Source: Agromyces terreus
GTDB lineage: Bacteria; Actinomycetota; Actinomycetes; Actinomycetales; Microbacteriaceae
DNA: 64,000 nt
Direction: 5' to 3'
Assembly: GCF_009749465.1 (NCBI RefSeq)
Contig: NZ_WBIS01000001.1
Span: 434,001 to 498,000, forward strand
Notes under the pieces: generated by a model
The model's input: only the letters and a program-made list of their open reading frames with translations
What the model was told of the DNA's origin: nothing
Databases searched by the model: none
In this document: positions 26,487 to 34,672 of the stretch, piece by piece
Layout of the letters: the number at the start of each line of letters is the position of its first letter
Position numbering within the stretch: the first letter of the stretch is position 1
Position numbers and translations under genes: made by a program

Positions 26487-27244
26487 CCGAGGCATCCGCC
26501 CCCATCGTCCGCGCCGACGGCCGCGCCCCCGACGACCTGCGCGAGGTGCGCATCGAGCGCGGCTGGAGCGAGCACGCCGAGGGCAGCGCGCTGATCTCGT
26601 TCGGCCGCACGAAGGTGCTCTGCACGGCGAGCTTCACGAACGGCGTCCCGCGATGGCTGGCCGGCAAGGGCAAGGGCTGGGTCACCGCCGAGTACGCCAT
26701 GCTGCCGCGCGCCACGAACACGCGCAACGACCGCGAGGCCGTGAAGGGCCGCATCGGCGGCCGCACGCACGAGATCAGCCGCCTCATCGGCCGGAGCCTG
26801 CGCGCCGTGGTCGACATGAAGGGGCTCGGCGAGAACACGATCCAGATCGACTGCGACGTGCTCCAGGCCGACGGCGGCACGCGCACCGCGGCGATCACCG
26901 GCGCGTACGTCGCCATGGCCGACGCGATCGAGTGGGCGCGCGGCAAGAAGTTCATCGGCCAGAAGGCGACGCCGCTCATCGACACCGTCTCGGCCGTGTC
27001 GGTCGGCATCATCGACGGCACGCCCATGCTCGACCTCGCGTACGTCGAGGACGTGCGCGCCGAGACCGACATGAACGTCGTCGCGACGGGTCGCGGGCTC
27101 TTCGTCGAGGTGCAGGGCACCGCCGAGGGCGCGCCGTTCGACCGCCGCGAGCTCGACGCGCTGCTCGACCTCGCGCTCGCCGGCACCGCGTCGCTGACCG
27201 AGATCCAGCAGGCCGTGCTCGCCGAGTCGCTCTCCCGCGCATGA
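26483..27244 (+). CDS. rph: Ribonuclease PH
   Basis: 253 residues. Phosphorolytic 3'-to-5' exoribonuclease that trims tRNA 3' ends. The conserved core includes [26 protein letters not shown] (two adjacent runs), [14 protein letters not shown] (phosphate site) and a C-terminal dimer region. The ATG follows AGGAGA and overlaps the murI stop. Full length for the family. Confidence 0.96.
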   Translation: MTEASAPIVRADGRAPDDLREVRIERGWSEHAEGSALISFGRTKVLCTASFTNGVPRWLAGKGKGWVTAEYAMLPRATNTRNDREAVKGRIGGRTHEISRLIGRSLRAVVDMKGLGENTIQIDCDVLQADGGTRTAAITGAYVAMADAIEWARGKKFIGQKATPLIDTVSAVSVGIIDGTPMLDLAYVEDVRAETDMNVVATGRGLFVEVQGTAEGAPFDRRELDALLDLALAGTASLTEIQQAVLAESLSRA

Positions 27245-27870
27245 GCCTCGAGTTCGTGCTCGCGACCCACAACGCGCACAAGGTCGCCGAGTTCCAGCGC
27301 ATCATCGGCGAGCGGATGCCGCAGGCCGTCGTCGTCTCGTACGACGGGCCCGAGCCCGTCGAAGACGGCGTGACGTTCGCCGCCAACGCCCTCATCAAGG
27401 CGCGCACGGCGGCGGCGCACACCGGGCGCGTCGCCCTCGCCGACGACTCGGGCATCGTGGTCGACGTGCTGGGCGAAGCCCCCGGCATCCTCTCGGCGCG
27501 CTGGGCGGGGCACCGGGCCGGCGACGAGGCGAACCGGCGACTCCTCCTCGATCAGCTGAGCGACATCGCCCGACCGAATCGCGGGGCCGAGTTCCGGTGC
27601 ACGATCGCGCTCGTCGTGCCGGATCCGCTCATCGCGGGCGGCTCCGAGTTCGTCGCCGAGGGGCGTTGGCGCGGCGAGATCACCTATGAGCCGCGCGGCT
27701 CCCACGGATTCGGCTACGACCCCGTCTTCGAGCCCGACGGCCTCGAACGCACGGCGGCCGAACTGCTGCCCGAGGAGAAGAACGCGATGAGCCATCGCGC
27801 CCTCGCGTTCGTCGAGCTGTTGCCCGAGCTCGAGCGGGTGGCCGCACTCATCGGCGAGCCGACCTCCTGA
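27241..27870 (+). CDS. rdgB: XTP/dITP pyrophosphatase (RdgB/HAM1 family)
   Basis: 209 residues. It hydrolyses non-canonical purine NTPs to keep inosine and xanthosine out of nucleic acids. Motifs: A-T-H-N-A-H-K near residue 8, A-L-A-D-D-S-G-I near 65, and G-F-G-Y-D-P-V-F near 155, then S-H-R-A near 185. The start overlaps the rph stop as ATGA. A 15-residue insert before the F-R-C-T strand makes it slightly longer than the E. coli enzyme. Confidence 0.94.
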   Translation: MSLEFVLATHNAHKVAEFQRIIGERMPQAVVVSYDGPEPVEDGVTFAANALIKARTAAAHTGRVALADDSGIVVDVLGEAPGILSARWAGHRAGDEANRRLLLDQLSDIARPNRGAEFRCTIALVVPDPLIAGGSEFVAEGRWRGEITYEPRGSHGFGYDPVFEPDGLERTAAELLPEEKNAMSHRALAFVELLPELERVAALIGEPTS

Positions 27871-27939
27871 TTCCGTCCAGCCCGGCGTCGCTGAGAACGC
27901 GACTCATTCCCATCACCGGCACGACGCGGCATCCGCGCC

Positions 27940-27945
27940 TACGCT
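27940..27945 (+). promoter_or_regulatory. -10 element of the CDF transporter gene
   Basis: TACGCT, 7 nt before the ATG at 27953. This favours that ATG over the GTG one codon upstream. Confidence 0.5.
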
Positions 27946-27952
27946 GGACGTG

Positions 27953-28882
27953 ATGGCTCATTCGCACGATCACTCCCATGCGCACGGCGCGGCGAATCGC
28001 ACCAGGCTCTGGATCGCGATCGCGATCATCGGCGCGTTCCTGGTGGTGCAGGTCGTCGGGGCCGTGCTCACCGGCTCGCTGGCGCTGCTCGCCGACGCCG
28101 GCCACATGTCGAGCGACCTCATCGGACTCGTCGTGGCGCTCGTCGCGGCGTTCGTCGCGTCCAGACCCGCGACCGACCGCCAGACCTACGGGTACCGGCG
28201 GGCCGAGGTGCTCGGGGCGCTCGTCAACGGGGTGATCCTCACCGTGGTCGCGGTCACGGTCGCGGTCTCGGCGATCACGCGCCTCGTCGAGGGGGGTTCG
28301 GGCGAGGCGCACGAGGTCGCGGGCGGGGGCATGCTGCTCGTCGGCATCGCCGGGCTCGTCGCGAACATCGCCGCGATGCTCGTGCTGCGCGGCGGCGCGA
28401 AGGACTCGATCAACCTGCGCGGCGCCTACCTGGAGGTGCTCGGCGACCTCATCGGCTCGGTGCTCGTCATCGCCGCCGCGGTCGTGATCGTGCTCACCGG
28501 GTTCGACGCGGCCGACCCCATCGCCTCGATCGGCATCGCGGTGCTCATCGTGCCGCGCGCCATCTCGCTGCTGCGCGACGTCGTGCACGTGCTCTTCGAA
28601 TCGGCCCCGGCCGACACCGATGTCGCCGAGATCCGCGAGCACCTGCTCGGCACGCCCGGCGTGGTGGCGGTGCACGACGTGCACGTCTGGCAGATCACCT
28701 CGGGCCAGCCGGTGTTCTCGGCCCACGTCGAGGTCGAGCCCGACGTGTTCGCCTCAGGACGCACCGGAGCCCTGCTCGACGCACTCGGCGGATGCCTCAG
28801 CGAGCACTTCGACGTCGAGCACTCGACATTCCAGCTCGAACCGGCCGGCCGTGCGGAGCAGGAACAGGGCTCGCACCGCTAG
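27953..28882 (+). CDS. Cation diffusion facilitator (CDF) metal exporter
   Basis: 309 residues, six membrane helices followed by a cytoplasmic domain. An N-terminal His-rich loop (H-S-H-D-H-S-H-A-H) and the transport-site D-A-G-H-M near residue 47 point to zinc or a similar divalent metal. The second metal-site pair lies near residues 150-170 (G-D-L-I-G-S). The C-terminal domain includes H-D-V-H-V-W. Probably leaderless. No metal-sensor operator is evident upstream. Confidence 0.92.
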   Translation: MAHSHDHSHAHGAANRTRLWIAIAIIGAFLVVQVVGAVLTGSLALLADAGHMSSDLIGLVVALVAAFVASRPATDRQTYGYRRAEVLGALVNGVILTVVAVTVAVSAITRLVEGGSGEAHEVAGGGMLLVGIAGLVANIAAMLVLRGGAKDSINLRGAYLEVLGDLIGSVLVIAAAVVIVLTGFDAADPIASIGIAVLIVPRAISLLRDVVHVLFESAPADTDVAEIREHLLGTPGVVAVHDVHVWQITSGQPVFSAHVEVEPDVFASGRTGALLDALGGCLSEHFDVEHSTFQLEPAGRAEQEQGSHR

Positions 28883-28901
28883 CTCGCGGCATCCGCTCGA
28901 T

Positions 28902-29654
28902 TCAGCGCTCGCGGTGGTCTTCGGGCCCGCGCTCGAAGACATCGGCATCGAGCACGAGGTGCTCGGCCTCGTCTTCGTCGGTGATGACGTCTTCGCCCGC
29001 GGACTCGGCCTTGCGGGCCTTCGACCGCTCGCGGAGGTAGTGCCACAGCGTGATGAGCGCCGTGCCGCCGACCGCGGCGAGCAGGATGAGGTCGATGTAC
29101 TCCTTGACGAAGTCGGCGACGGGCGGGATGTAGCCGAGGAGGAAGCCGAAGTAGGTGAGCCCCGCACCCCAGATGAGCGCGCCGATCAGGTTGTACAGCG
29201 TGTACTTGCGGTAGTTCATGTGGCCGACGCCCGCGGCGACCGGGGCGAAGGTGCGCACGACGGGCACGAAGCGGGCGAGGATGATGGCGAGGGCGCCGAA
29301 GCGCTCGAAGAAGGCGTTCGTGCGCTCGACGTTCTTGACGCTGAAGACGCCGGACTCCTTGCGTTCGAAGACCGCCGGGCCCGCCTTGTGGCCGATGAGG
29401 TAGCCGACCTCGCCGCCGAGGAAGGCCGCGAATCCGATGGCCAGGCACACCCACCAGATGTCGACGCCGAACACGAGCGACGTGTGGGTGAGCAGGCCCG
29501 AGATGACGAGCAGCGTGTCGCCCGGGAGGAGGAACCCGACGAGGAGCCCGGTCTCGGCGAAGACGATCGCGCACACGACCAGCAGCGCCCACGGCCCGGC
29601 GCCGCCGATGATGGTCTCGGGATCGAGCCATGGGATGAGTGCGGTGTTGATCAC
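28902..29654 (-). CDS. DedA family membrane protein
   Basis: 250 residues. The DedA/VTT core is visible: F-A-E-T-G-L-L-V-G-F-L-L-P-G-D near residue 30, G-G-E-V-G-Y-L-I-G near 75, and R-F-V-P-V-V-R-T-F-A-P near 120. The family has polyprenyl-phosphate or phospholipid scramblase roles and supports membrane homeostasis. The GTG at 29654 follows AGGAG by 10 nt; longer in-frame starts reach into the hmuO terminator and are less likely. The C-terminus is acidic. Confidence 0.88.
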   Translation of the reverse strand: MINTALIPWLDPETIIGGAGPWALLVVCAIVFAETGLLVGFLLPGDTLLVISGLLTHTSLVFGVDIWWVCLAIGFAAFLGGEVGYLIGHKAGPAVFERKESGVFSVKNVERTNAFFERFGALAIILARFVPVVRTFAPVAAGVGHMNYRKYTLYNLIGALIWGAGLTYFGFLLGYIPPVADFVKEYIDLILLAAVGGTALITLWHYLRERSKARKAESAGEDVITDEDEAEHLVLDADVFERGPEDHRER

Positions 29655-29779
29655 GGGGAACGTGCTCCTGTCGTCGGACACGGCGGATGCCAGGTCGCCG
29701 GCGGCGTGGTGTCGCTGAAGTCTACCGGCCCGATCCGCCTGCCGACTGGGGGAGAACCCTGAAATCATCCCGGAGGATG

Positions 29780-29832
29780 AGACGCGGCGCCGGGGCATCC
29801 GCTCGGCGAACGGATGCCCCGGCGCCGCGTCT
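29780..29832. terminator. Terminator between hmuO and dedA
   Basis: A 22-bp perfect stem (29780-29801 with 29811-29832), the longest hairpin in the window. It lies just after the hmuO stop and insulates the downstream dedA gene. Confidence 0.75.
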
Positions 29833-29858
29833 TCGCGCAGCCCCGGACGGGCTCGGCG

Positions 29859-30512
29859 TCAGGCCGCGAGGGCCTCGAAGATCGCCCCGTTCAAGCGGAA
29901 GGAGGCCTTGGCCTCGTCGATGAGCACGTCGACCTGACCGGGCTGCAGCGCGAGGGCGTTCATGGCCTCGCGGTAGCGGCGCTTGTAGCGCACCGGCCCC
30001 TCGTCGCCGAGGTCGAAGTCGTAGAAGCTGAGCTGCTCGGGGGTCGCGCCGTAGTGCCGGCCGACGAGCGCGGCGATCGCCTGGCCGCCCGAGAGGTCGC
30101 CGAGGTAGCGCGTGTAGTGGTGCGCGAGGTAGCGCACGTCGTCGTCGGAGACCTCGTGCAGATGCGCGACGTAGGCCGTCGTCGCCGGCAGCGGCGGGTG
30201 GGTCTCGCGCCAGTCTGCGGCGCCGAGGGCGGCGAGGTCGGCCTCGATCGCGTCGAGGCGTGCGAGCGTCGGGTCGAAGACCTCGGGATCGCCCTCGCGG
30301 CTCCCGCGCGCCTCGAGCGCCTCGTAGACCCAGGCGAACTGCGCGAGGTAGCGCGTGTAGTCGTCGAGGGAGAGCTCGCCGCCCATGAGCCTGGTGATGA
30401 ACCCGCGCGTCTCGGCGTTGCGGTGGTCTTCGGCGGTCGCGGCGCGCACGAGGGCAGCGACGTCGAGCGGTTCGGTGGCCGATGCGGTCTCGGCGGGGGG
30501 TGCGATGGTCAT
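29859..30512 (-). CDS. hmuO: Biliverdin-producing heme oxygenase
   Basis: 217 residues. It opens heme to release iron, CO and biliverdin. The proximal heme ligand is His in T-A-E-D-H-R-N-A-E near residue 30, and the distal helix G-D-L-S-G-G-Q is near 143. The product resembles HmuO of corynebacteria. A DtxR/IdeR-type palindrome sits 26-44 nt upstream, so iron repression is expected. No heme importer is encoded nearby. Confidence 0.94.
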   Translation of the reverse strand: MTIAPPAETASATEPLDVAALVRAATAEDHRNAETRGFITRLMGGELSLDDYTRYLAQFAWVYEALEARGSREGDPEVFDPTLARLDAIEADLAALGAADWRETHPPLPATTAYVAHLHEVSDDDVRYLAHHYTRYLGDLSGGQAIAALVGRHYGATPEQLSFYDFDLGDEGPVRYKRRYREAMNALALQPGQVDVLIDEAKASFRLNGAIFEALAA

Positions 30513-30535
30513 CGGGCGGATCCTTCATCGGGTTC

Positions 30536-30554
30536 GGAGGTAAGGCTTACCTTA
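30536..30554. promoter_or_regulatory. DtxR/IdeR iron box upstream of hmuO
   Basis: The core AGGTAAGGCTTACCT (30538-30552) is an inverted repeat around G30545 and matches the TTAGGTwAGsCTwACCTAA-type iron box. It lies between hmuO and the divergent LLM gene, and could affect both. Confidence 0.75.
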
Positions 30555-30604
30555 CAGCGTAGCCGCCGCCTGCTCGCGTGTCACGAGATGTCGGACGTCG
30601 CGGG

Positions 30605-30610
30605 TAGCGT
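30605..30610 (+). promoter_or_regulatory. -10 element of the LLM oxidoreductase gene
   Basis: TAGCGT, 7 nt before the ATG at 30618. Confidence 0.45.
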
Positions 30611-30617
30611 CACCCGC

Positions 30618-31478
30618 ATGGAGTTCGGGTTCATCTACACCGGTGACGATCCCGTGGTTGCGGTCGACCTCGCCGCGCTCGCCGAGCGGCACGGCTGGCA
30701 CGGCTTCTTCGTGTGGGAGGGCATCTGGGCGACCGATCCGTGGGCGACCCTCGCGGCCGCCGCCGTGACGACGACGGCCATCCGGCTCGGCACCATGCTC
30801 ACGCCCGTTCCCCGCCGCCGGCCGTGGGAGCTCGCAGGCCAGACGATGACGGTCGACCGACTCTCGGGCGGTCGGGTCGTCCTCTCGGCGGGGCTCGGCG
30901 TTCCCGAGGCCGTCGAGCCGCGGTTCTGGCTCTTCGAGTCCGATCCCGGCCGCCGCGAGCGCGCCGAACGGCTCGACGAGTCGCTCGACCTGCTCGGGCA
31001 CCTCTGGCGCGGCGAGCCGTTCTCCTACGACGGCGCCCACTACCGCGCGGCGAAGACCGACCGCATGCTCCCTCCGCCCACCGTGCAGCGGCCGGGCATC
31101 CCCACCTGGGTCGTCGGCGTGTGGCCCCGGCCGAAGTCGATGCGGCGTGCCGCGCTCGCCGACGGGTGGATCCCGAACTACGCGCCGCCCGGCGTCGAGA
31201 TCACGCCCGAGGCATCCGGGTACACCCCCGAGGTCGCGGCCGAGGCCATCGCCTGGATCCGACGCGAGCGCGAGGCGGCGGGCATCGCCGACCGCCCGTA
31301 TGCCATCACCCAAGAGGGCACGACGAGCAGCACGGATGCCGCGGCCGCGGCCGACACCGTCCGGCCATGGGCCGAGGCGGGCGTCACCTGGTGGCTCGAG
31401 TCCGACTGGAGCGTGCCCGCCGCGCAGATCGAGGAGCGAGCACGGGCACGCCTCGAGGCCGGCCCGCCGTCGGTCTGA
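30618..31478 (+). CDS. LLM class flavin-dependent oxidoreductase
   Basis: 286 residues of the luciferase-like TIM-barrel fold. Landmarks: G-F-F-V-W-E near residue 35, I-R-L-G-T-M-L-T-P near 62, and the G-R-V-V-L-S-A-G-L-G-V-P strand near 95. The fold binds FMN or F420; the sequence alone does not separate them. Substrate unknown. Divergent from hmuO. Confidence 0.88.
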   Translation: MEFGFIYTGDDPVVAVDLAALAERHGWHGFFVWEGIWATDPWATLAAAAVTTTAIRLGTMLTPVPRRRPWELAGQTMTVDRLSGGRVVLSAGLGVPEAVEPRFWLFESDPGRRERAERLDESLDLLGHLWRGEPFSYDGAHYRAAKTDRMLPPPTVQRPGIPTWVVGVWPRPKSMRRAALADGWIPNYAPPGVEITPEASGYTPEVAAEAIAWIRREREAAGIADRPYAITQEGTTSSTDAAAAADTVRPWAEAGVTWWLESDWSVPAAQIEERARARLEAGPPSV

Positions 31479-31503
31479 GCCGCGCCTCGACGCCTCCTCG
31501 GCG

Positions 31504-31653
31504 TCAGTCGCGCGCGAGCACGGTGCCGCACCGCCAGCAGGGGGTCGAGCCGACGCCTTCGACGAGGGCGCCGCACTCGTCGCAGACCCGCGAGAGCCAG
31601 CACACGGCGTCGCCGCCGTCGGGCGGCGTCACATTCGACGGGGCGTCAGACAC
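31504..31653 (-). CDS. Small zinc-ribbon protein, 49 residues
   Basis: Begins GTG, V-S-D-A-P-S-N-V-T-P-P-D-G-G. The body has C-W-L-S-R-V-C-D-E-C-G and then C-W-R-C-G-T-V-L, i.e. two C-x2-C knuckles that could hold one zinc. Codon use fits a real gene. No function is assigned. Its start lies 20 nt from the divergent flavin-reductase start, and a GACTAT hexamer 6 nt before the GTG overlaps that gene's -10. Confidence 0.72.
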   Translation of the reverse strand: MSDAPSNVTPPDGGDAVCWLSRVCDECGALVEGVGSTPCWRCGTVLARD

Positions 31654-31660
31654 GCCCCAA

Positions 31661-31666
31661 TAGTCT
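31661..31666 (+). promoter_or_regulatory. -10 element of the flavin-reductase-like gene, overlapping a divergent -10
   Basis: TAGTCT ends 6 nt before the GTG at 31673. On the other strand 31665-31660 reads GACTAT, 6 nt before the zinc-ribbon GTG, so the two -10 elements overlap. Confidence 0.45.
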
Positions 31667-31672
31667 CAGCTG

Positions 31673-32302
31673 GTGACCTCCGAACGCCACGTCGTCGTCG
31701 AGCCGAGCGTGCTCTACGTCGGCACGCCCGCCTACCTGATCGCGACCGGCAACCCCGACGGGACGCCGAACCTCGCGCCGGCCTCGTCGTACTGGGCGCT
31801 CGGCCGCATGCTCGTGCTCGGCATCGAGGTCGACGGGCAGACGGCGGCCAACCTGCGCGAACGGCCCGACATCACGGTCAACTTCCCGTCGGGCGACCTG
31901 TGGCGTTCGCTCGTGCGGCTGTCGAGCCTCACCGGGCGCGACCCCGTGCCCGAGGGCAAGCGGCGCCGCTACCGGTTCGAACGCGACAAGTTCGCCGCGG
32001 CGGGTCTGACGCCCCAGCCGTCGGAGCTCGTGGTGCCGCCGAGAGTGCTCGAGTGCCGGTTGCAGTTCGAGGCGCGCGTGCGACGCACCACGCCCGGACT
32101 CGACGGCAGCTACCTCATGGTCGAGGCCGAGGTGCTGCGCGTGCACGCCGATCCGGCGATCCTCGACCCGACGGGGGAGCACATCGACCCGACCCTGTGG
32201 AATCCGATCGTCTACGCTTTTCGCCACTTCTTCGAACGCGGTGCCGAGGTCGGCTGGCTGGCCTCGAGCCCGACGGCGCGGCATCCGCCCGTGCTCGACT
32301 GA
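31673..32302 (+). CDS. Flavin reductase-like / FMN-binding split-barrel protein
   Basis: 209 residues. The N-terminal half follows the split-barrel pattern of flavin reductases and pyridoxamine-phosphate-oxidase-like proteins: L-I-A-T-x-N-P-D-G-T-P-N-L-A-P-A-S-S-Y-W-A, then T-A-A-N-L-R-E-R-P-D-I-T-V-N-F-P-S. The usual partner oxygenase is not obvious, although an LLM gene lies upstream. GTG start, probably leaderless. Confidence 0.8.
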   Translation: MTSERHVVVEPSVLYVGTPAYLIATGNPDGTPNLAPASSYWALGRMLVLGIEVDGQTAANLRERPDITVNFPSGDLWRSLVRLSSLTGRDPVPEGKRRRYRFERDKFAAAGLTPQPSELVVPPRVLECRLQFEARVRRTTPGLDGSYLMVEAEVLRVHADPAILDPTGEHIDPTLWNPIVYAFRHFFERGAEVGWLASSPTARHPPVLD

Positions 32303-32328
32303 CCGGGGCCGCGGCGACGTCGAACGAG

Positions 32329-32410
32329 TGCGGAAGGAGGGACTTGAACCCTCACGCCCGAAGGCACAGGAACCTAAATCCTGCGTGTCTGCCGATTTCA
32401 CCACTCCCGC
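32329..32410 (-). tRNA. tRNA-Leu (anticodon UAG)
   Basis: Cloverleaf on the minus strand. The 7-bp acceptor stem pairs GCGGGAG with CTTCCGC. The anticodon arm CAGGA/TCCTG encloses loop TTTAGGT, giving anticodon TAG. The T-arm contains GGTTCAAGTCC. CCA is not encoded. The length of 82 nt with a variable arm fits a class II tRNA. Confidence 0.93.
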
Positions 32411-32582
32411 GAGTGCCCGTTCAGTCTAGGCGCGGGCGGGCGACGCACGGGCGGCGGAGCGGGCCGGGCGGGGCCGGGCCGACCCGGGTTGAGCGGTCGG
32501 GCATGCCGTGAGGGGATGCCGCCGCGCGAGGTCTGTGGATAACTCCGCGGCTCCCGTGCAGGGGTCATCCAAGATGGTGGGC

Positions 32583-33809
32583 ATGACCGACGCCGTGCGC
32601 ACCATCACCGACCGCGTGCGCACCCGCGTGCTGCGCGAGGGCGTCGACCTCACGCGCGACGGCACCGCGGCGGCACGATTCACGCGCGAAGAGGTGCGGC
32701 GCTACAGCGAGCGCGCACTGGCGGGCACGCATTCGCAGCCCATCGACGAGCTCGCCACCGTGCGAGAGGTCGAGGCGGCCATCACGGGCTACGGGCCGCT
32801 GCAACCCTACTTCGACGACCCGGGCGTCGAAGAGATCTGGATCAACGGCCCCACCCGCGTCTTCATCGCGCGCAACGGCGTCGCCGAACTCACGACGGTC
32901 GTGCTCGGCGATCGCGAAGTGCGCGAGCTCGTCGAGCGCATGCTCCAGCACAGCGGCCGACGTGTCGACCTGAGCTCGCCGTTCGTCGACGCGTCGCTTC
33001 CCGACGGTTCGCGCCTCCACGTCGCGATCCCCGATGTCGCCCGCGCCCACTGGGCGGTGAACATCCGCAAGTTCCAGCGGCGCATCCGAACGCTCGAGGC
33101 GCTCGTCGGCCTCGGCTCGCTCACCGCCGAGGCCGCCGACTTCCTTCGCGCGAGCGTCGTCGCCGGTGCGAACACGCTCGTCTCCGGGGCGACCCACACG
33201 GGCAAGACCACGATGCTGAACGCCCTCATGTCGGCGGCTCGCGTCGACGAACGCGTCATCACGATCGAGGAGACGTTCGAACTCGATCTCGATGTGCGCG
33301 ACCTCGTCTCGCTGCAGTGCCGGCAACCGAGTCTCGAAGGCACCGGCGAGATCTCGCTACGGCGTCTCATCAAGGAGTCGCTGCGCATGCGGCCCGACCG
33401 CCTCATCGTCGGCGAGGTGCGCGAAGCAGAGAGCCTCGATCTGCTCATCGCCCTCAACTCGGGCCTGCCCGGCATGTGCACGATCCACGCCAACTCGGCG
33501 CGTGACGCGCTCACGAAGCTCTGCACGCTTCCCCTCCTCGCGGGCCGCAACATCGACGCCTCCTTCGTCGTGCCGACCGTGGCCGGGTGCATCGACCTCG
33601 TGGTCCATCTCGGCATCGATGCGCGTGGCCGACGCCGGGTCGTCGAGATCGTCGCGCCGACGGGCGAGACCTCGCTCGGCGCCGTCGAGGCCGATCCGCT
33701 GTTCACGACCGTCGACGGCGAGCTCCGGCCGACCGGCCTCCGACCTCGACGCGCAGAGAAGTTCGTCGTCGCCGAACCCGGGCGTGCGGTCGGCGGGGTG
33801 AGCGCATGA
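32583..33809 (+). CDS. Tad pilus/secretion ATPase (CpaF/TadA)
   Basis: 408 residues of the VirB11-like secretion ATPase family. Walker A is G-A-T-H-T-G-K-T-T near residue 205, the Asp box is I-T-I-E-E-T-F-E-L near 225, Walker B is R-L-I-V-G-E-V-R near 275, and the His box is M-C-T-I-H-A-N-S-A near 298. It powers assembly of a Tad/Flp-type fibre. An ATG three codons upstream is an alternative start. First gene of a seven-gene Tad run ending at 37175; its stop overlaps the tadB-like start as ATGA. Confidence 0.93.
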   Translation: MTDAVRTITDRVRTRVLREGVDLTRDGTAAARFTREEVRRYSERALAGTHSQPIDELATVREVEAAITGYGPLQPYFDDPGVEEIWINGPTRVFIARNGVAELTTVVLGDREVRELVERMLQHSGRRVDLSSPFVDASLPDGSRLHVAIPDVARAHWAVNIRKFQRRIRTLEALVGLGSLTAEAADFLRASVVAGANTLVSGATHTGKTTMLNALMSAARVDERVITIEETFELDLDVRDLVSLQCRQPSLEGTGEISLRRLIKESLRMRPDRLIVGEVREAESLDLLIALNSGLPGMCTIHANSARDALTKLCTLPLLAGRNIDASFVVPTVAGCIDLVVHLGIDARGRRRVVEIVAPTGETSLGAVEADPLFTTVDGELRPTGLRPRRAEKFVVAEPGRAVGGVSA

Positions 33810-34672
33810 GCCTCGTCGTGGGGGCGCTCCTCGGCGTCGGCCTGCTCCTCGTCGTCGCACCGATCCTGTGGCCCGCGAACGCCGGAGCCGTCGAGCGACG
33901 CCCGTCGGCGATCGGCAGGCGGCTGCGTGACGACCTTTCGCTCGCCGGGCTCGCCGACGTGCCGCTTCCCGTCATCCTGATCGTGTGCGTCGTGATCTCG
34001 GTCGCGCTCGGCGCGATCGCGCATGCCGTCATGCAGGTCCCCACCATCACCGTCGTCGCCGCCCTGCTCGGGGCGGCTGCCGCGCCGCTCGCGATCAAGG
34101 CGCGCGCAGACCGGCGGCGGGCGACGAACCGATCCGTATGGCCCGACGTGGTCGACCACCTCGTGGCTTCCGTCCGCTCCGGCATGCCGCTTCCCGAGAG
34201 CGTCGGCTCGCTCGGCTCGCTCGGTCCGGCGTCGACCCGGCCGGCGTTCGCGAAGTTCGACGCCGAGTACCAGCGCACCGGCAACTTCGGCCGCTGTCTC
34301 GACGCGCTGAAGGCGACGCTCGCCGATCCCGTGAGCGACCGCATCCTCGAGACGCTCCGCATGGCCCGCGAGGTCGGCGGAACTGAGCTGACCGCCGTTC
34401 TCCGCAGTCTCGCCGGCTACCTCCGCGAAGACGCGGCGCTGCGCGCCGAGGTGGTCGCGCGGCAGTCCTGGATCCGCAATGCCGCGCGGCTCGGCGTGGC
34501 CGCGCCGTGGGCGCTGCTCGTCGTGCTCTCGTCGCGGCCCGAGACGCTCGTCGCCTACAGTTCGCCGGCCGGTGCCGTGCTCATCGTCGTCGGCGTCATC
34601 GTCACGGTCGTCGCATACCTGTCCATGACCGCGCTCGGTCGTCTCCCCGAGGAGCGGCGATGGTTCCGCTGA
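33806..34672 (+). CDS. TadB-like inner-membrane platform protein (T2SS-F fold)
   Basis: 288 residues. Two N-terminal and two C-terminal membrane helices flank a cytoplasmic helical T2SS-F domain (about 110-225) with V-A-S-V-R-S-G-M-P-L-P-E-S. Forms the membrane platform with the TadC-like protein. Overlaps that gene by 13 bp. Confidence 0.88.
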   Translation: MSLVVGALLGVGLLLVVAPILWPANAGAVERRPSAIGRRLRDDLSLAGLADVPLPVILIVCVVISVALGAIAHAVMQVPTITVVAALLGAAAAPLAIKARADRRRATNRSVWPDVVDHLVASVRSGMPLPESVGSLGSLGPASTRPAFAKFDAEYQRTGNFGRCLDALKATLADPVSDRILETLRMAREVGGTELTAVLRSLAGYLREDAALRAEVVARQSWIRNAARLGVAAPWALLVVLSSRPETLVAYSSPAGAVLIVVGVIVTVVAYLSMTALGRLPEERRWFR

